Assembly (NCBI GenBank): GCA_033297075.1
Contig: MU858215.1
Location: 20,517 to 84,516, forward strand
Reading direction: 5' to 3'
DNA: 64,000 nucleotides
From: Rhypophila decipiens
Taxonomy: Eukaryota > Ascomycota > Sordariomycetes > Sordariales > Naviculisporaceae
The stretch's first letter is position 1. Each line of letters starts with the position of its first letter. The notes under the pieces were generated by a model, which did no database searches, had not been told where the DNA came from, and saw only the letters and a program-made list of their open reading frames with translations. A program made the position numbers and the translations under genes. Shown piece by piece: positions 33,732 to 44,105 of the stretch.

Positions 33732-34646
33732 ATGGCTAGTGAAATAACCAAGAACTCTCTCTTATCAGGCCCCGCATCTCCCAGCGACGACTCGGGGGCT
33801 TTCATACACAGACAAAGATTTGGCCAAAACATGAGTGTCTCGGCGCTTAATCAGGAGACAATCACCACACTGGGACGTAGCTCAAGTCGCCAACAAGACG
33901 CTGGAGTAGATAGCATGAAACCAAGCGCCAACACGAACATAAGAACTACCCTCCCACTATTGCCCTTCCCGGCAAACTCATCCCGACCGACGATAACAAC
34001 CCAGCGACTGGTCATCCACCCACTTCGAGAATCAGACCTCCAGTCTTTATACGAAATCCGCTCCCAGCCTGATGTCATGAGGAATAGCCCACGCGGTACG
34101 CCAGACACTGATGTTTCCGAGTCAAAACGAGTGCTTGGTGGCTACCTTGCTCCCAAGGACGGGGAGACGTTTTACTTTGCCATTTACCTGAAATCCAAAG
34201 ATGATGACAAGATGATTGGTCTAGGGGGATGTCATCGTCTTAGTTCAATGTTTGGTTGGCCAGTAGTGGGATATATGATTCGACGCGAGTACTGGGGCCT
34301 GGGGATGGCAACCGAGTTTCTGACGGCTTGGCTGGGTCTCTGGGGAGAACTGGAGCGAAGGGAGGTGGTTATTGATGTTGATGCGAGGACTGTCGTCTTG
34401 CAGACTCTGCCATCATCTGTCACCTTGGGTTCTGATTCAGAAACGAGTGGTGGAAAGGACAAAGGAGATGAGCTACCAGTACCAATTATTCCAGAACAAA
34501 TCGTCGCATGGGCCTTGGCGGATAACGTTGGCAGTTGGCGGGTCATGGAAAAGGCTGGGTTCGAGCATCTCTTGACTTGGAAGGAAGCAGACTTGCGGGA
34601 TCCGAATGTCGACGCTGAGCTCAAGTCTTATCGGTATTTTGTGTGA
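33732..34646 (+). CDS. GNAT-family N-acetyltransferase (RimJ/RimL type)
   Basis: A single exon of 304 residues if the ATG at 33732 is used; an in-frame ATG at 33831 (MSVSALNQET) would remove a low-complexity leader. The GNAT domain begins at TTQRLVIHPLRESDLQSLYEI. It has a beta-strand with MIGLGGCHRL, the acetyl-CoA loop region YWGLGMATEFL, and the C-terminal VAWALADNVGSWRVMEKAGFEHL, which is the N-xxS-xxvmeKlGf signature of RimJ/RimL-like enzymes. An insertion of about 40 residues (LPSSVTLGSDSETSGG) interrupts the domain and is probably a surface loop. The acetyl acceptor is unknown. There is no targeting signal. Confidence 0.85.
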   Translation: MASEITKNSLLSGPASPSDDSGAFIHRQRFGQNMSVSALNQETITTLGRSSSRQQDAGVDSMKPSANTNIRTTLPLLPFPANSSRPTITTQRLVIHPLRESDLQSLYEIRSQPDVMRNSPRGTPDTDVSESKRVLGGYLAPKDGETFYFAIYLKSKDDDKMIGLGGCHRLSSMFGWPVVGYMIRREYWGLGMATEFLTAWLGLWGELERREVVIDVDARTVVLQTLPSSVTLGSDSETSGGKDKGDELPVPIIPEQIVAWALADNVGSWRVMEKAGFEHLLTWKEADLRDPNVDAELKSYRYFV

Positions 34647-34785
34647 GCGGGGACATGGAAGTGTTGGAATAGTGCTCACGGCAATGAATGGTAAGCTCCG
34701 TTTTATTTCTTTCTCAACTGCTACTCACTCAAACAAGTTCCCTCTCCAGAGACATATTCTCGACCACCAGAGCTAAGGTTTCTAT

Positions 34786-36145
34786 TCAGATATAAGGAAC
34801 CAGACTAGGCAAGACCTTGGTATAAGCCGTACCACTAGGCGGCTCCATGCCATAGATATAGTCCCCCCACCACGGCCCCCCTCCCCACCATAGCCAACCA
34901 GTCCAGACGTCCGAGTTGGCAGCCATGTACGAGAGCATACCCGTCAGAGCACCAATACACTGGGCATTAGCACCCCCAGCCGTCTCACCAAGGAGACCCT
35001 TCTTGTTATTAGCCTTGAGCCAGTTCGTCGCCGCCTGGAGCCGCTCCGTCCCGATGGTGGACGATACACACGCAGTGGAGGTTCCTGACCCGTCGCTGTC
35101 GAGGTACTGGTGCATTTCGTAGATTATCTTGTCTTGGGGGTCTTTGAGGTTGAGGAGCGAGGCGCCGTTGCCCGAGGAGACCTATGAATGACAGACACGG
35201 AGTTAGATGGGTTGTATTTGGCAGGTAAAGGAGTGTGCGTGGGGACTTGCCCATGTCCAGGCACCGCTCCACGAGTTACCCTCGACGAGGATGTACTGTG
35301 ACGTTGCGCCAGCCGCGCGAATCCCATCAATGGCGGCTTGGTTGAGGTTAAAGACCAGCGTCTGGTCCATGTCGTGGTACTCGTTGTTGGTGTCCCAGAT
35401 GACCTTGTCGTTTGTAGGAAAGAGCTTGGCTGTCGTGGTCCACCACGCCTTGAAGCCGGCCACGTCGGTGATGACCTTGTCGTAGTAGCGGCCTGTGGGA
35501 TGCTAATGCGTTAGGCTGGCTCTCCAAGACGTGCGATTGTTTGAGTACAGAGACTGACCAAAGTTGTGCGGGTCAATAACCGCGTACGCCCCTTTGCTTG
35601 TGACGTAGTTGACGATCTGTCCTTGTCAGCCAACAAAGTCTGGAGGTGACATCACAAAGATAAAACTCACATCCTGCAGCCCTTGAGCATATGCCGTGTT
35701 GATGCTACCGGTCAACTGGTTGGGAATGAGGCGCTCCCTGTTTCCTTGGTCAATAACCGCCACACTGACTACAGACTGAAGGCGTATGGTGACTCACATC
35801 ATGAATGGGATGCGAAAGGTGTTGAATCCTTTGCTCATCAGAGTCTACATGTATGGCAGTATTTTGTTAGTCTCTCTTGAGAACACCGTGACGACGCGCC
35901 CAGACTCTTTGACGTACATCAATGGTGGATCGAACTGGCCAAGTGTAGTGCTTGCCCAGTGTCCCAGGGAGGTCTTTGTTGCCAAACTCGGCGCCGGACT
36001 GGTTCACGCCAACAAACTGGAACTTGCTGGCCCGCTTGCCCTTGATAGTCCGGGTCGGTGTCAGATTGCCGTCGGCTTGGCTGGCCGGGGCTGCCAAGGC
36101 CGCAGTCACGGCGACGCTGCCGATAAGAACGTCCAAGAACCGCAT
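34786..36145 (-). CDS. Secreted endo-beta-1,4-glucanase, glycoside hydrolase family 5 (subfamily 5)
   Basis: At least six exons, unusually intron-rich for this window. Exon 1 (36145-35918) encodes the signal peptide [20 protein letters not shown] and [14 protein letters not shown]. Exon 2 (35844-35798, [15 protein letters not shown]) is only 47 nt. Later exons carry [35 protein letters not shown] and [13 protein letters not shown], and the last one begins near 35180. The acid/base glutamate lies in [11 protein letters not shown] and the nucleophile in [10 protein letters not shown], both classical for fungal GH5_5 cellulases. The tryptophan-rich end ([12 protein letters not shown]) also fits. 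There is no cellulose-binding module. The enzyme cleaves internal cellulose bonds outside the cell. Exon borders not listed are approximate. Confidence 0.88.
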
Positions 36146-37004
36146 CGTGAAAATGTGTCAATGACCTCTCTCTCAGACTTTGGCGTTTGATCTCAGATTG
36201 AGAGCTGGCGTTCAGCATGTGGACTGCTCTCACTTTATAACTCCATCTCGGCGTTTGTTTTTGGGCGTGTTGGTCTCCATTGTGGAAAACTGTGAAGTTG
36301 TTGATGAGGGTTAACGGCGCGGAGATGCTTGCTCCGCCCACCCCCGGAGGAACCATATATTAGTGAACGCGGCTATAAGCGCCGCTCATTCGCTTTTCCT
36401 CTCTCGTAGTGTGTCTTTTCCTGCTGTGAATGCGGATCTGAGCCTCACTTTCGAGCGCCGCACGCCATGTCATATGTCAGTATCCCGAAGACGTGGAGAA
36501 AGGCACGGCGACTTGTCGGCCAGATATATTAAAGGTGAGGGGACGGGCGGCAGGGGCCTGCCCGCCCGAAATCAGGGCCGTGGGTCTGCTCACCAGATTT
36601 GTTTCAGGCTATTCGTCTTCTCATTCGGGGCCTTTATTTTCTCCGAAACCATCATGTAGATACGAGGGTGAAAGCTCCTGTGGTGATCATCATGGTTGCT
36701 AGAACTAAGAACTGTTGAGACTTACAGGACCAGCCCGTGTTCCCCAAATGATTCCCCTGGGGCATCCCCTCCCCCGGATCCAGTCCAACCGGTCGGAGAC
36801 GGCCCTTCCGCCCCCCATACGTCAGCCGAAAATCCGGGGAAAGGAAATATGCCGTGACATGAGCTGGGTATCGAAGTTCTCAAGGGAACGCATTACACGT
36901 AATTTGAACTAACGTGTATGGAAGTGGCACTTAATTGCTATAGAGCAGACAAGGTTTACATCCGACATCATATCTAAGCTCACTCCATCTGACAAGAGTC
37001 AACA
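36146..37004. other. Intergenic with promoter region of the endoglucanase gene
   Basis: No gene. A short palindrome GCGGCTATAAGCGCCGC occurs at about 36368. Otherwise unremarkable. Confidence 0.4.
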
Positions 37005-37075
37005 GGACGACTAGCTCAGGGGTAGAGCAAGCGGCTGCAGTCCGGTAGGTCACGTGTTCAAATCACGTCTGGTCC
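37005..37075 (+). tRNA. tRNA-Cys (anticodon GCA), slightly degenerate
   Basis: The 71-nt sequence folds as a cloverleaf without an intron. The D arm is TAGCTCAGGGGTAGAGC (A box), the anticodon loop CTGCAGT contains GCA, and the T arm ACGTG-TTCAAAT-CACGT is perfectly paired and contains the B box. The acceptor stem GGACGAC/CTGGTCC has two mismatches and the anticodon stem AGCGG/CCGGT has one. A T-rich run follows about 10 nt downstream. It could be a working gene, but three mismatches raise the possibility of a decaying copy. Confidence 0.7.
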
Positions 37076-37742
37076 TTTCCTTTCACTTACTTTTCATAAA
37101 TGTGTCGTTCTTTTTGAACATACTGCCTAAAGTGAATTGGGTCTTTAAAGGTTTCGGTTTCCTTTTTCTTCCTTTTGTATAGGGAAAGGGTCTTGTGATT
37201 CTTTGGCGGTCAGTTGCATATCACTTGGTAAGCATGTTGCAGTTGTATACTGTTTAGATATGGAAATGGGATTTCTTTATTGACTTTCAAAGTCACTGCA
37301 GGGATTACTCATCGACTAACTTTTTACATCAGACTTTTTCTTTTTCCCCTTTTTTTCCACATTTTTTGCATTTCCTCTTCCTCTAAGCTCTGTGGGTTTT
37401 AGGACTTGAGATCAGTCTTTGAGAACTGCTTCTCGGTTGCCAGAGTTAGGGGCGATTTAAGTTGGACCTTTATTCCTTCCTGCTGGAGCAAGGTGGGCAT
37501 GTGACAAATGCAGATGACTCTTTCTTGATCGAGTTCGAAATTAGGAAGTTACAGATTGGCGAGTTGTGACATCGGTGACGGATCTCACATCAGGGACAGG
37601 AACTTGGAACTGAACATATACATGAAGCGTTATCCTGACCGCATCCATTGATTTCACATGTAGAGAAAGGAACAGGAACTAAGCAATTTAAATATATTTG
37701 ACTGTCTTTGACTGGATTGCCTGTATAATGTCAGATGCCCAG
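37076..37742. other. Intergenic, T-rich
   Basis: Pyrimidine-rich stretches around 37320-37390 on the plus strand. No gene or RNA recognised. Confidence 0.35.
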
Positions 37743-39882
37743 CTAGCCCCAGCAATAACTGGCCGTACTGACTGGATTGACTGGATTGACTGGCTTGACT
37801 GGCCATATTGCCTGGGCTTGACTGTCTGTCCCGGCCTTCGTGGCTGTCCTGGCTTCCGGGGGTTGATTTTCTTGATTGGCATAGAAATGGGGGCCTGCGT
37901 GTCGCTGGCCCAGTCCATTAATTGCCATTCTGTTAGAGGACATCGTAGTAGTCTGCTGTATTGCAACTGCGCCCTTATCCGCTCTGGGAAGGCATCCAGC
38001 GGGCACGAATTGACTCTCCTTGTGCAAAGCCGTCCTAAACCTCTCGGCGTCTGAGTCCTCGCTACTAGTAGTATCACACCCAGAGTCCTCAACCAACCTC
38101 TTGGTTGGAGAATGATCTAACTTTTCCCATTCTTGGTTCGACCTCGTGTTGCCAACATGAATCGATTCCGGGGTTGCCGGACAATCCTGATCCAATTTCT
38201 CCTCCACACCTCTCACGTCAATCTTTTGTACGCCACTCGCAATGACTGCGACCTCGCCATCACTGTCCGACATCATTTCGTGAGGTTCCTCTTCCGTCTT
38301 GTTGTTAATGATGTCGATCTCCACTGCCTCCGCTGTTGCTGTTTGCTCTGCTGGCTTTCCCCCCCATAGCCTGTGTTTCCTTCAATAGAGGTACTACGAC
38401 CGTTGCAGTTGCAGGTGCCACTACTTCCACAGCAAGTGGTACCATCAATGTCCCCAGCGGTCCTTGACCAGCAGTCGAATCCGAGTCAAAGGTGATGTGT
38501 ACCCAGCTATCAAGCACAGTTGCTTTCTTTACCTTCTCCAATCCAAAAGTATTCCCTTCTGCTTCATTCCGTGGCAAATTTGAAAACGAAGTCTCGGGCC
38601 TAAACCGCGACGGAGCAAGCCTCGTAGTACGGCTCAACATGTCAACCCACTCGTTCCCGGGGACGTCGCTATGTCCGGGGGTCCATTGGATTTTGATCTC
38701 GGCACCTAGTTCGCGAAGAATCTTCATTTTACTCTTTGCTTGGTGGACAATACTACGTGTGTTTGCCTCTCGGGACACCCAGTACTCGCTGTTTGTACGT
38801 TCGGCGTCGGTGGTCACGTTGAATCCTGTGAGGTCCCACATTGCTGGCTTGGAATCGGTCAAGATTGTGATTGTTTTTGCTGTTGGTGTCGGGGTATATG
38901 GCGGGTTTAATCCTTGTGACATAGCCTCCCTTTGGGCAATTTGGGCCTCGTGTCGGAGGATCTCAACTCCTCGCTCGAGGGCAAACAAGATGCCGAGTAG
39001 TTCCGCCTGCTGGAAGTGTTGGAGTCCAGCGATTTGCCAGGATGCTACGCCAGTAGGCTTCCAACGTTGACCTGCGGAATACATGGCGCGACAGTAACTG
39101 GGAGACGGCCAGGATCCCACTGCTTTGGTGGAGCCTGCAAAGATGGAGCAAAACCTTTTGGAGGATGAAGAAACAGTCCAGGCAATGGCCACGCCTGACC
39201 TCCACTCGGCAGGGTTTGCTTGCATCCTGTCCCACTCGTTGATGCACTGGTCGGGGTCGGTCGACTTGGTGGTTCCTCTGGCGGAGGCGTCGGTGAAAAA
39301 CACAACGTCGACGAATGAGCTGGGCCTTGGGACCACGCGCTGGTTCTGGGTACAGAGCCCGATAGCCTGGTCCCGGGCTCGGGTTGTGTCAAAGTGAATC
39401 AACTCTGCGAGGGCAGACCCGTCTTCGGCCAAGACAGTGTTGACGATGTGTTTTTGAGACTTGTGTTTTTTGTGAGGTGGTTGGCTCGTCTCCGAGCGCC
39501 CAAAGCACGCTTCATGCTTCCGCTTCCTTTCCCGGCCGCGGCGTCTCTCTTCGTAAAACCTGTTCCTCCCGGACTGAGGTATTGAGTTACTGCGGATAAG
39601 TAAAGAAGAAACCGGTGCCTGGGTCTGATATGACGGTGAATAGTGGGACTGCAGAGCCCGGTGTTCACCAGTTTCCGTCGTGGTCGGGTATTGGGGCCCA
39701 GAGGGCAGGTATGGCAATGAATAGTTGGACGGCGGAGCCCACGGTTCACCGGTGTACGTCATGGTTAGGTAATGGGGCCAAGAGGGAAAATAGTATCTTC
39801 CATTCTGCGGGTCAAGTCGAAGTGATTCCTGCCGAAAAGCCTCCTCGGATTGTTCCGCCGTGGGAAATTCAGAGAGCCACAT
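37743..39882 (-). pseudogene. RNase H-domain protein, frameshifted in a G7 tract
   Basis: The minus-strand frame starts at 39882 (MWLSEFPTAEQ; it is open to 40065) and encodes a type 1 RNase H fold. The catalytic acids are in VVFFTDASARG, QAELLGILFALERG and TILTDSKPAMWD, with the C-terminal WTPGHSDVPGNEWVDMLSR. The frame stops at 38305. At 38362-38368 a run of seven G (minus strand) precedes the stop; with six G the reading continues smoothly (QAMGGKPAEQTATAEAVEID) for another 200 residues to 37743. That tail is acidic and Ser-rich and ends in PVNPVNPV repeats. Such RNase H proteins in fungi resemble the terminal domain of non-LTR retroelements; no reverse transcriptase is present. A sequencing error in the homopolymer is a real alternative. 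Confidence 0.6.
37769..37804. repeat. 10-bp tandem repeat within the RNase H gene tail
   Basis: GACTGGATTG is repeated three times with a fourth diverged unit (GACTGGCTTG), and encodes the P-V-N repeats on the minus strand. Looser copies continue to about 37825. Confidence 0.7.
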
Positions 39883-40065
39883 CTTGCCTCTGGGAGATGA
39901 GAGTCGAATGAAATGATATCTGGAATAAACAGAGTGCTGATAGAACACGAGGACGTTCCAATGATGGTTTTTCTTTGAGTTCCTTTTCTTTGGTGATGAG
40001 ATAGGTAGAATTGCCGGTGAAGTTTTCAAGGAACAGAGAGAAGAGAATAAGGGCGAGAGAAGCAT

Positions 40066-42366
40066 TTAAATACATGTGAAATTTGACCTCTGACTGGAGC
40101 GTGCAAAGTCTCCTTCCTACCAGAAAGGTTTGTTGGGCTTGAACACTATCGAGAAGCTCAAACTTGTTCTCTGCATAACTCAAACGCGCCAATGGCAAGT
40201 GACTCGCCCGGGCAGCTGTTGAAACCTTGGTATAAACCTTTTCCCTCGCTCCTCTGAGACTTCAGGTCCCCGGAGAATTGCCATCCTCTCGACTTTGAAG
40301 GTTGTGGTCAAATGTGGTGCCGTATCCTAACAGGAATTTCAACATCCTGCACGTGAGTAGTCCCCATGGCAGTTTGGGTTCACCGAGGTTTCTGAAACGG
40401 CAAAAGGGAGAGAGGGAATGGACACCTCTGATATCAGTGTGGGTCTTGTGGATGATGGGTCTTGTGCAAATGAAGTAGCCTTCCAGTTTCTGACATGACA
40501 CGTACTTTGTTCTGTTCATCTCCACTCTAGGCAACCCTCGAAGGTGGAAGTTGGAATTCCTTTATATCCGCCAAGTGGGGATCTAGGCATATCCGAAAAG
40601 TCAAAAATTAAGCTTTCCTCGAGGGCACATAGATAAAAGAAAGAACCACAGAACATCCAAAAGAATTTCTCTTTATCCCGCGATTGGTTCAAACATAAGA
40701 ATGGCCCCCAAATACCCGGAAAACCAATTACAGGATGTGCTCTTGACGGTTCTGGATAGTTCCAGCTGCCTTCCGCTGCGGAGGACCCCGTTCAGCATTG
40801 GAAGATCGGGCCAACGGTAAAAAACCCCCCCACCTCGCCCACGAAAGCCAAACAACGGCTTTCTCACGACCGAGAAGAAGCCATCTGCAACTGGACGATG
40901 AGTGCGTCTATGTGGGTTTCGCGGCCTCTCTTTATTATCTGATCGAGCTGGCCGCTTGTCCACTCTGCGTTTGCATTACAGGGCAGGGCTCCTAACAAAG
41001 TAAAGTAAGGCAAGGCAGGCAGTCACCTTGCCTTACTTTGAAGATTTCCCAGCCAACCTTGCTTTGATCAAGGCATACAATTCAATGCCCTGGCTTATCT
41101 TGGATTCATGATCTGCCATATATAACCCTAACCCTAGATACAAGTACCATAAGGGTTAAGGTCAGGTTTAGGGTTATGTACGAGGGATCAAGGGACCAAG
41201 GTTTCCAAGGCAAGGGGAGGTGAATCCACCCACTGTGGAAAAGTCACCAACCGCGGAAGGAAGTAAACAACAATAAAGTCCTGTTGACTGGCCAATTAGC
41301 AGTAAGGTTGATGAAGCTATTCGCAAGAGGAAGGCGCCATCGAAGCTGTCATGACTGCCGTACGTAGGCTGGCTTGCCCTGCCCGCTCCACCCAGTCGGC
41401 CAGTATAAATCGACGTCGTTGTCTTCGTCGTTCCGCTTCTTCAACCAACACTACAAATTCGTCAATTCTAACCACCAACACCAACACCAACACCAACACG
41501 ACTTCAACGTAAGTCGGCCAGCCATTAGTCTGAATTGAACTTAACTAACTGCCGCAATTGAGCCGCCTTCAAGCCGACAATCCGTTCGAGCCAACGATGC
41601 CAATCCGCTCGAGCCCACTGCCTTTGAGCCGACGATGCCTTTGAGCCGACAATGCCTTTGAGCCGACGACGAGAATGCCTTCAATTGAGCCGATGACGAC
41701 GATGCCTTCAATTTATCGACGACGATGACGACGACGACGATGACGACGACGACGATGACGACGACGACGACGACGACAATGAAATTCGAGCTTGGTAGTT
41801 GGATTGGATTGGGCTGGGCTGGTGGAAGCTAATAAAGTTCAAGTTAAGGTTCGGCCTAGAGGAGATCTAGCCAATCAGAGGCTGTATTTTTGTTTACTTT
41901 GACAGTTCAGTATTCTTCCACGGTGGTTTGTTTACTACAGTGGAGCCAAAATACTGTATTTTCATTGAGGGCACGGTTCAGCCTCCTCCACGGTTTTAGC
42001 CCCCTATAATGCCCCTGCAATGTTTTCATCAACCACCGAGCTGCTGAATACGAGGATGCTTTTCGCCAGGCGTCTGTCATTTGTTCGGTTTGATCAACGA
42101 CTCGGCCTCAAATGCATCGACAGTCTGGATTGTAACTGTCATACTTTAGTGTGCGAATTGACTCGCGCAAGTTCACAAAGACATCGACAGTGGAGGGAGG
42201 GGAGGACATTGTCCGAACTGATCATGAGAAAAGGGGCTAGGCTGGGATGAGGTGCATTGTCCCTTGCGGTCCAGCCAGACAAAGACCCAGGCTCCGATCA
42301 ACTGGTCGTTCGTCTGGCCAGGATATCGAGCGAATATAAACATCATCCGAGTTTCAAGATGGGTGA
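40066..42366. other. Gene-free, low-complexity interval at the left border of the P450 cluster
   Basis: A hairpin-forming inverted repeat lies at about 40997-41040 (CAAAGTAAAGTAAGGCAAGG against CCTTGCCTTACTTTG). Telomere-like pieces (ATAACCCTAACCCTAG near 41121; GGTTTAGGGTTATG near 41164) follow. CAACAC repeats lie near 41478-41500, a TTTGAGCCGAC repeat at 41625-41690, and a GAC-rich trinucleotide array (GACGATGACGACGACGACGA and similar) at about 41715-41778. I see no gene. Confidence 0.5.
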
Positions 42367-43290
42367 CTAATAGGCCGCTGTCCTCTTGTCCTCCTCAGCT
42401 CTCGACACCTGCTGCAAATCCTGCTGCGCCGACGCAGACCCATACCCTGTATCAATAACCTTCGTCTCGCCAGTCATGAGCACCGAAGGATCAAACACAC
42501 TGAAGATGGCGATGGCCACCACCATGCACACGGCATCAAGCCCGATAAAGAAGCCTTCGGTATGCATCAGATAGCCGTCCCACCCTTGCAGCAGCTCGAT
42601 GGTGCGGTAGATGCACCGAATGAAGACGGCCGTGACCGAGATGCACGTCGCGCAAATGACCAGGTTTTGACCCCTTGCGAGCTCGATGCGGCGCGTGCGC
42701 CAAATAAACACGCCAAAGAGAAGAGTGAAGACGGTGACGCACACAAGCTGGAAAATGATGCCTCCGACCATCATTTTGGCACCAGGCTGCGGGTCTTTGC
42801 CGCTGTTTGTCGCGGCCGACGCCAGTGCGGCACCACCGGCCTGGATCAGCAGCGACACTACGTCGGCGATGCAGAAGATCCAGAGATAGAGCTTCGGCCC
42901 GATGAGGCTGTATTTTGGCCCGACCTCCTTGATCAAGTAGCCCAAGCAGACGTAAATGCCGGCGGCGATGAAGATGGGCGCGACGACGAGGGTGGTGATT
43001 TGCATGAGGAAGGCGATCTTGTTGTACGGGCACTTGGACGACCATGCGCGGCCGACCCAGCCGACCAGCTCGATCAGGCACGATATGGCCAAAAGGTACG
43101 ACGACCAGCGGCGCTTTTGGACGGAGCGGACGAGATGGCCGACGCCGAGGATGGCGAACAGGGTGGAGAAGGCGATGCCGGCCCCGAGGCTCGGCGTGTA
43201 CCCGTACGCATTCCGGAGGCCGGGCACGAGGGCTTTGCACCCGTTGAGGAGGTCGCCTCGGGCGTAGCTAGTAAGCGAGTCGTTGTTCAT
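42367..43290 (-). CDS. RTA1-family seven-transmembrane protein, putative lipid or toxicant exporter
   Basis: A single exon of 307 residues. Seven hydrophobic segments alternate with short loops, beginning GAGIAFSTLFAILGVGHL after a luminal N terminus with NNDSLTSY. The RTA1 hallmarks are visible: the LIELVGWVGRAWSS segment, QITTLVVAPIFIAAGIYVCLG, IADVVSLLIQAGGAAL and a penultimate RCIYRTIELLQGWDGYL followed by EGFFIGLDAVCMV. Family members (yeast Rta1, Rsb1) move sphingoid bases or confer 7-aminocholesterol resistance. At the left end of the P450 cluster it may export or tolerate the product (inference). The cytoplasmic tail is short and polar. Confidence 0.88.
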   Translation of the reverse strand: MNNDSLTSYARGDLLNGCKALVPGLRNAYGYTPSLGAGIAFSTLFAILGVGHLVRSVQKRRWSSYLLAISCLIELVGWVGRAWSSKCPYNKIAFLMQITTLVVAPIFIAAGIYVCLGYLIKEVGPKYSLIGPKLYLWIFCIADVVSLLIQAGGAALASAATNSGKDPQPGAKMMVGGIIFQLVCVTVFTLLFGVFIWRTRRIELARGQNLVICATCISVTAVFIRCIYRTIELLQGWDGYLMHTEGFFIGLDAVCMVVAIAIFSVFDPSVLMTGETKVIDTGYGSASAQQDLQQVSRAEEDKRTAAY

Positions 43291-44105
43291 TTCGGCGAGA
43301 GGATGGAGAGCAAGTCGGTGTCAGTTGGGACATGGAACTATTGAGAGAGTGCAGGAGAAAATAAGACTAGAGCGGAGAAGGGGGGGACAACAAGGCTCGA
43401 TGGTTGGGGACAAGGTAGGTAAGCCGGCCAGCAAACAGAATGGGCAAGGGTTGAGGTGCACTGGAATTAATTAGTGCGTGTTACAAGCCAAGGAGAGGTT
43501 AGGGCCTCGTCAGCCCACACGCGATCCTCTTAATAGTATCATCTTACCGGCTGGACCAGACACTGACAGCCTTGAGAACATTTTCGTGCAGGGTGTGGTT
43601 ACAGAGCAGATGTTAATCTCTGCGCACTGAGCTCCATGGTACCCGTGTATTTCAACGCACGGATCGAGTGAGTGGACTCGGTCCCCTTTCCCTTTCTCCG
43701 GCAGTCCATATGCGTCCATCCTATTCGCCCCTGAAGGCCCAACGAACCGCAACCCAACTTGGCGCTGTGGCTGCGAGGCGTCAGCACAGTGCCCATCTCT
43801 GCTGACACCCAGTTTCTTAGGCAAACACCGTGACCCCTTTCGTTGGCTGCAATAATACGTTCCAATGTTGCAATCGTTGGCTTGCATGACAACATTAGCA
43901 TCGCCGGTCCGCGTATTGATGCGGGCACTTTTTAGGGACTTATCTACTCTGTATCCGTATATGCATGGTCTTGGGAATCTTGAATCCTCTTTTTGCCAGT
44001 TCATGGTACGATAATTACGGCAGTAGGAAGGATATTCAAGACCTTGGCAGGTCAGCAACAGTTTCTTGAGTCTCGACACTTCCACTAGACAGTACCTGCA
44101 GTGAC
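43291..44105. other. Intergenic; ORF of 200 codons not supported
   Basis: A minus-strand frame at 43510-44112 stays open for 200 codons with several cysteines but no signal peptide, domain or good start context. It overlaps the end of the adjacent P450 gene. I do not call it a gene, although a small lineage-specific protein cannot be excluded. Confidence 0.35.

Noticed and set aside
40997..41040. Hairpin considered as a transcription terminator or small RNA
   Set aside because: No adjacent gene end and no RNA family match; recorded only as an inverted repeat.
41715..41778. GAC-rich trinucleotide run considered as coding poly-Asp
   Set aside because: No open gene around it; simple-sequence repeat.
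42562..43344. 260-codon plus-strand frame, Asp/Ala/Glu-rich
   Set aside because: Exact antisense of the RTA1 membrane gene; the composition is produced by the complementary hydrophobic codons.
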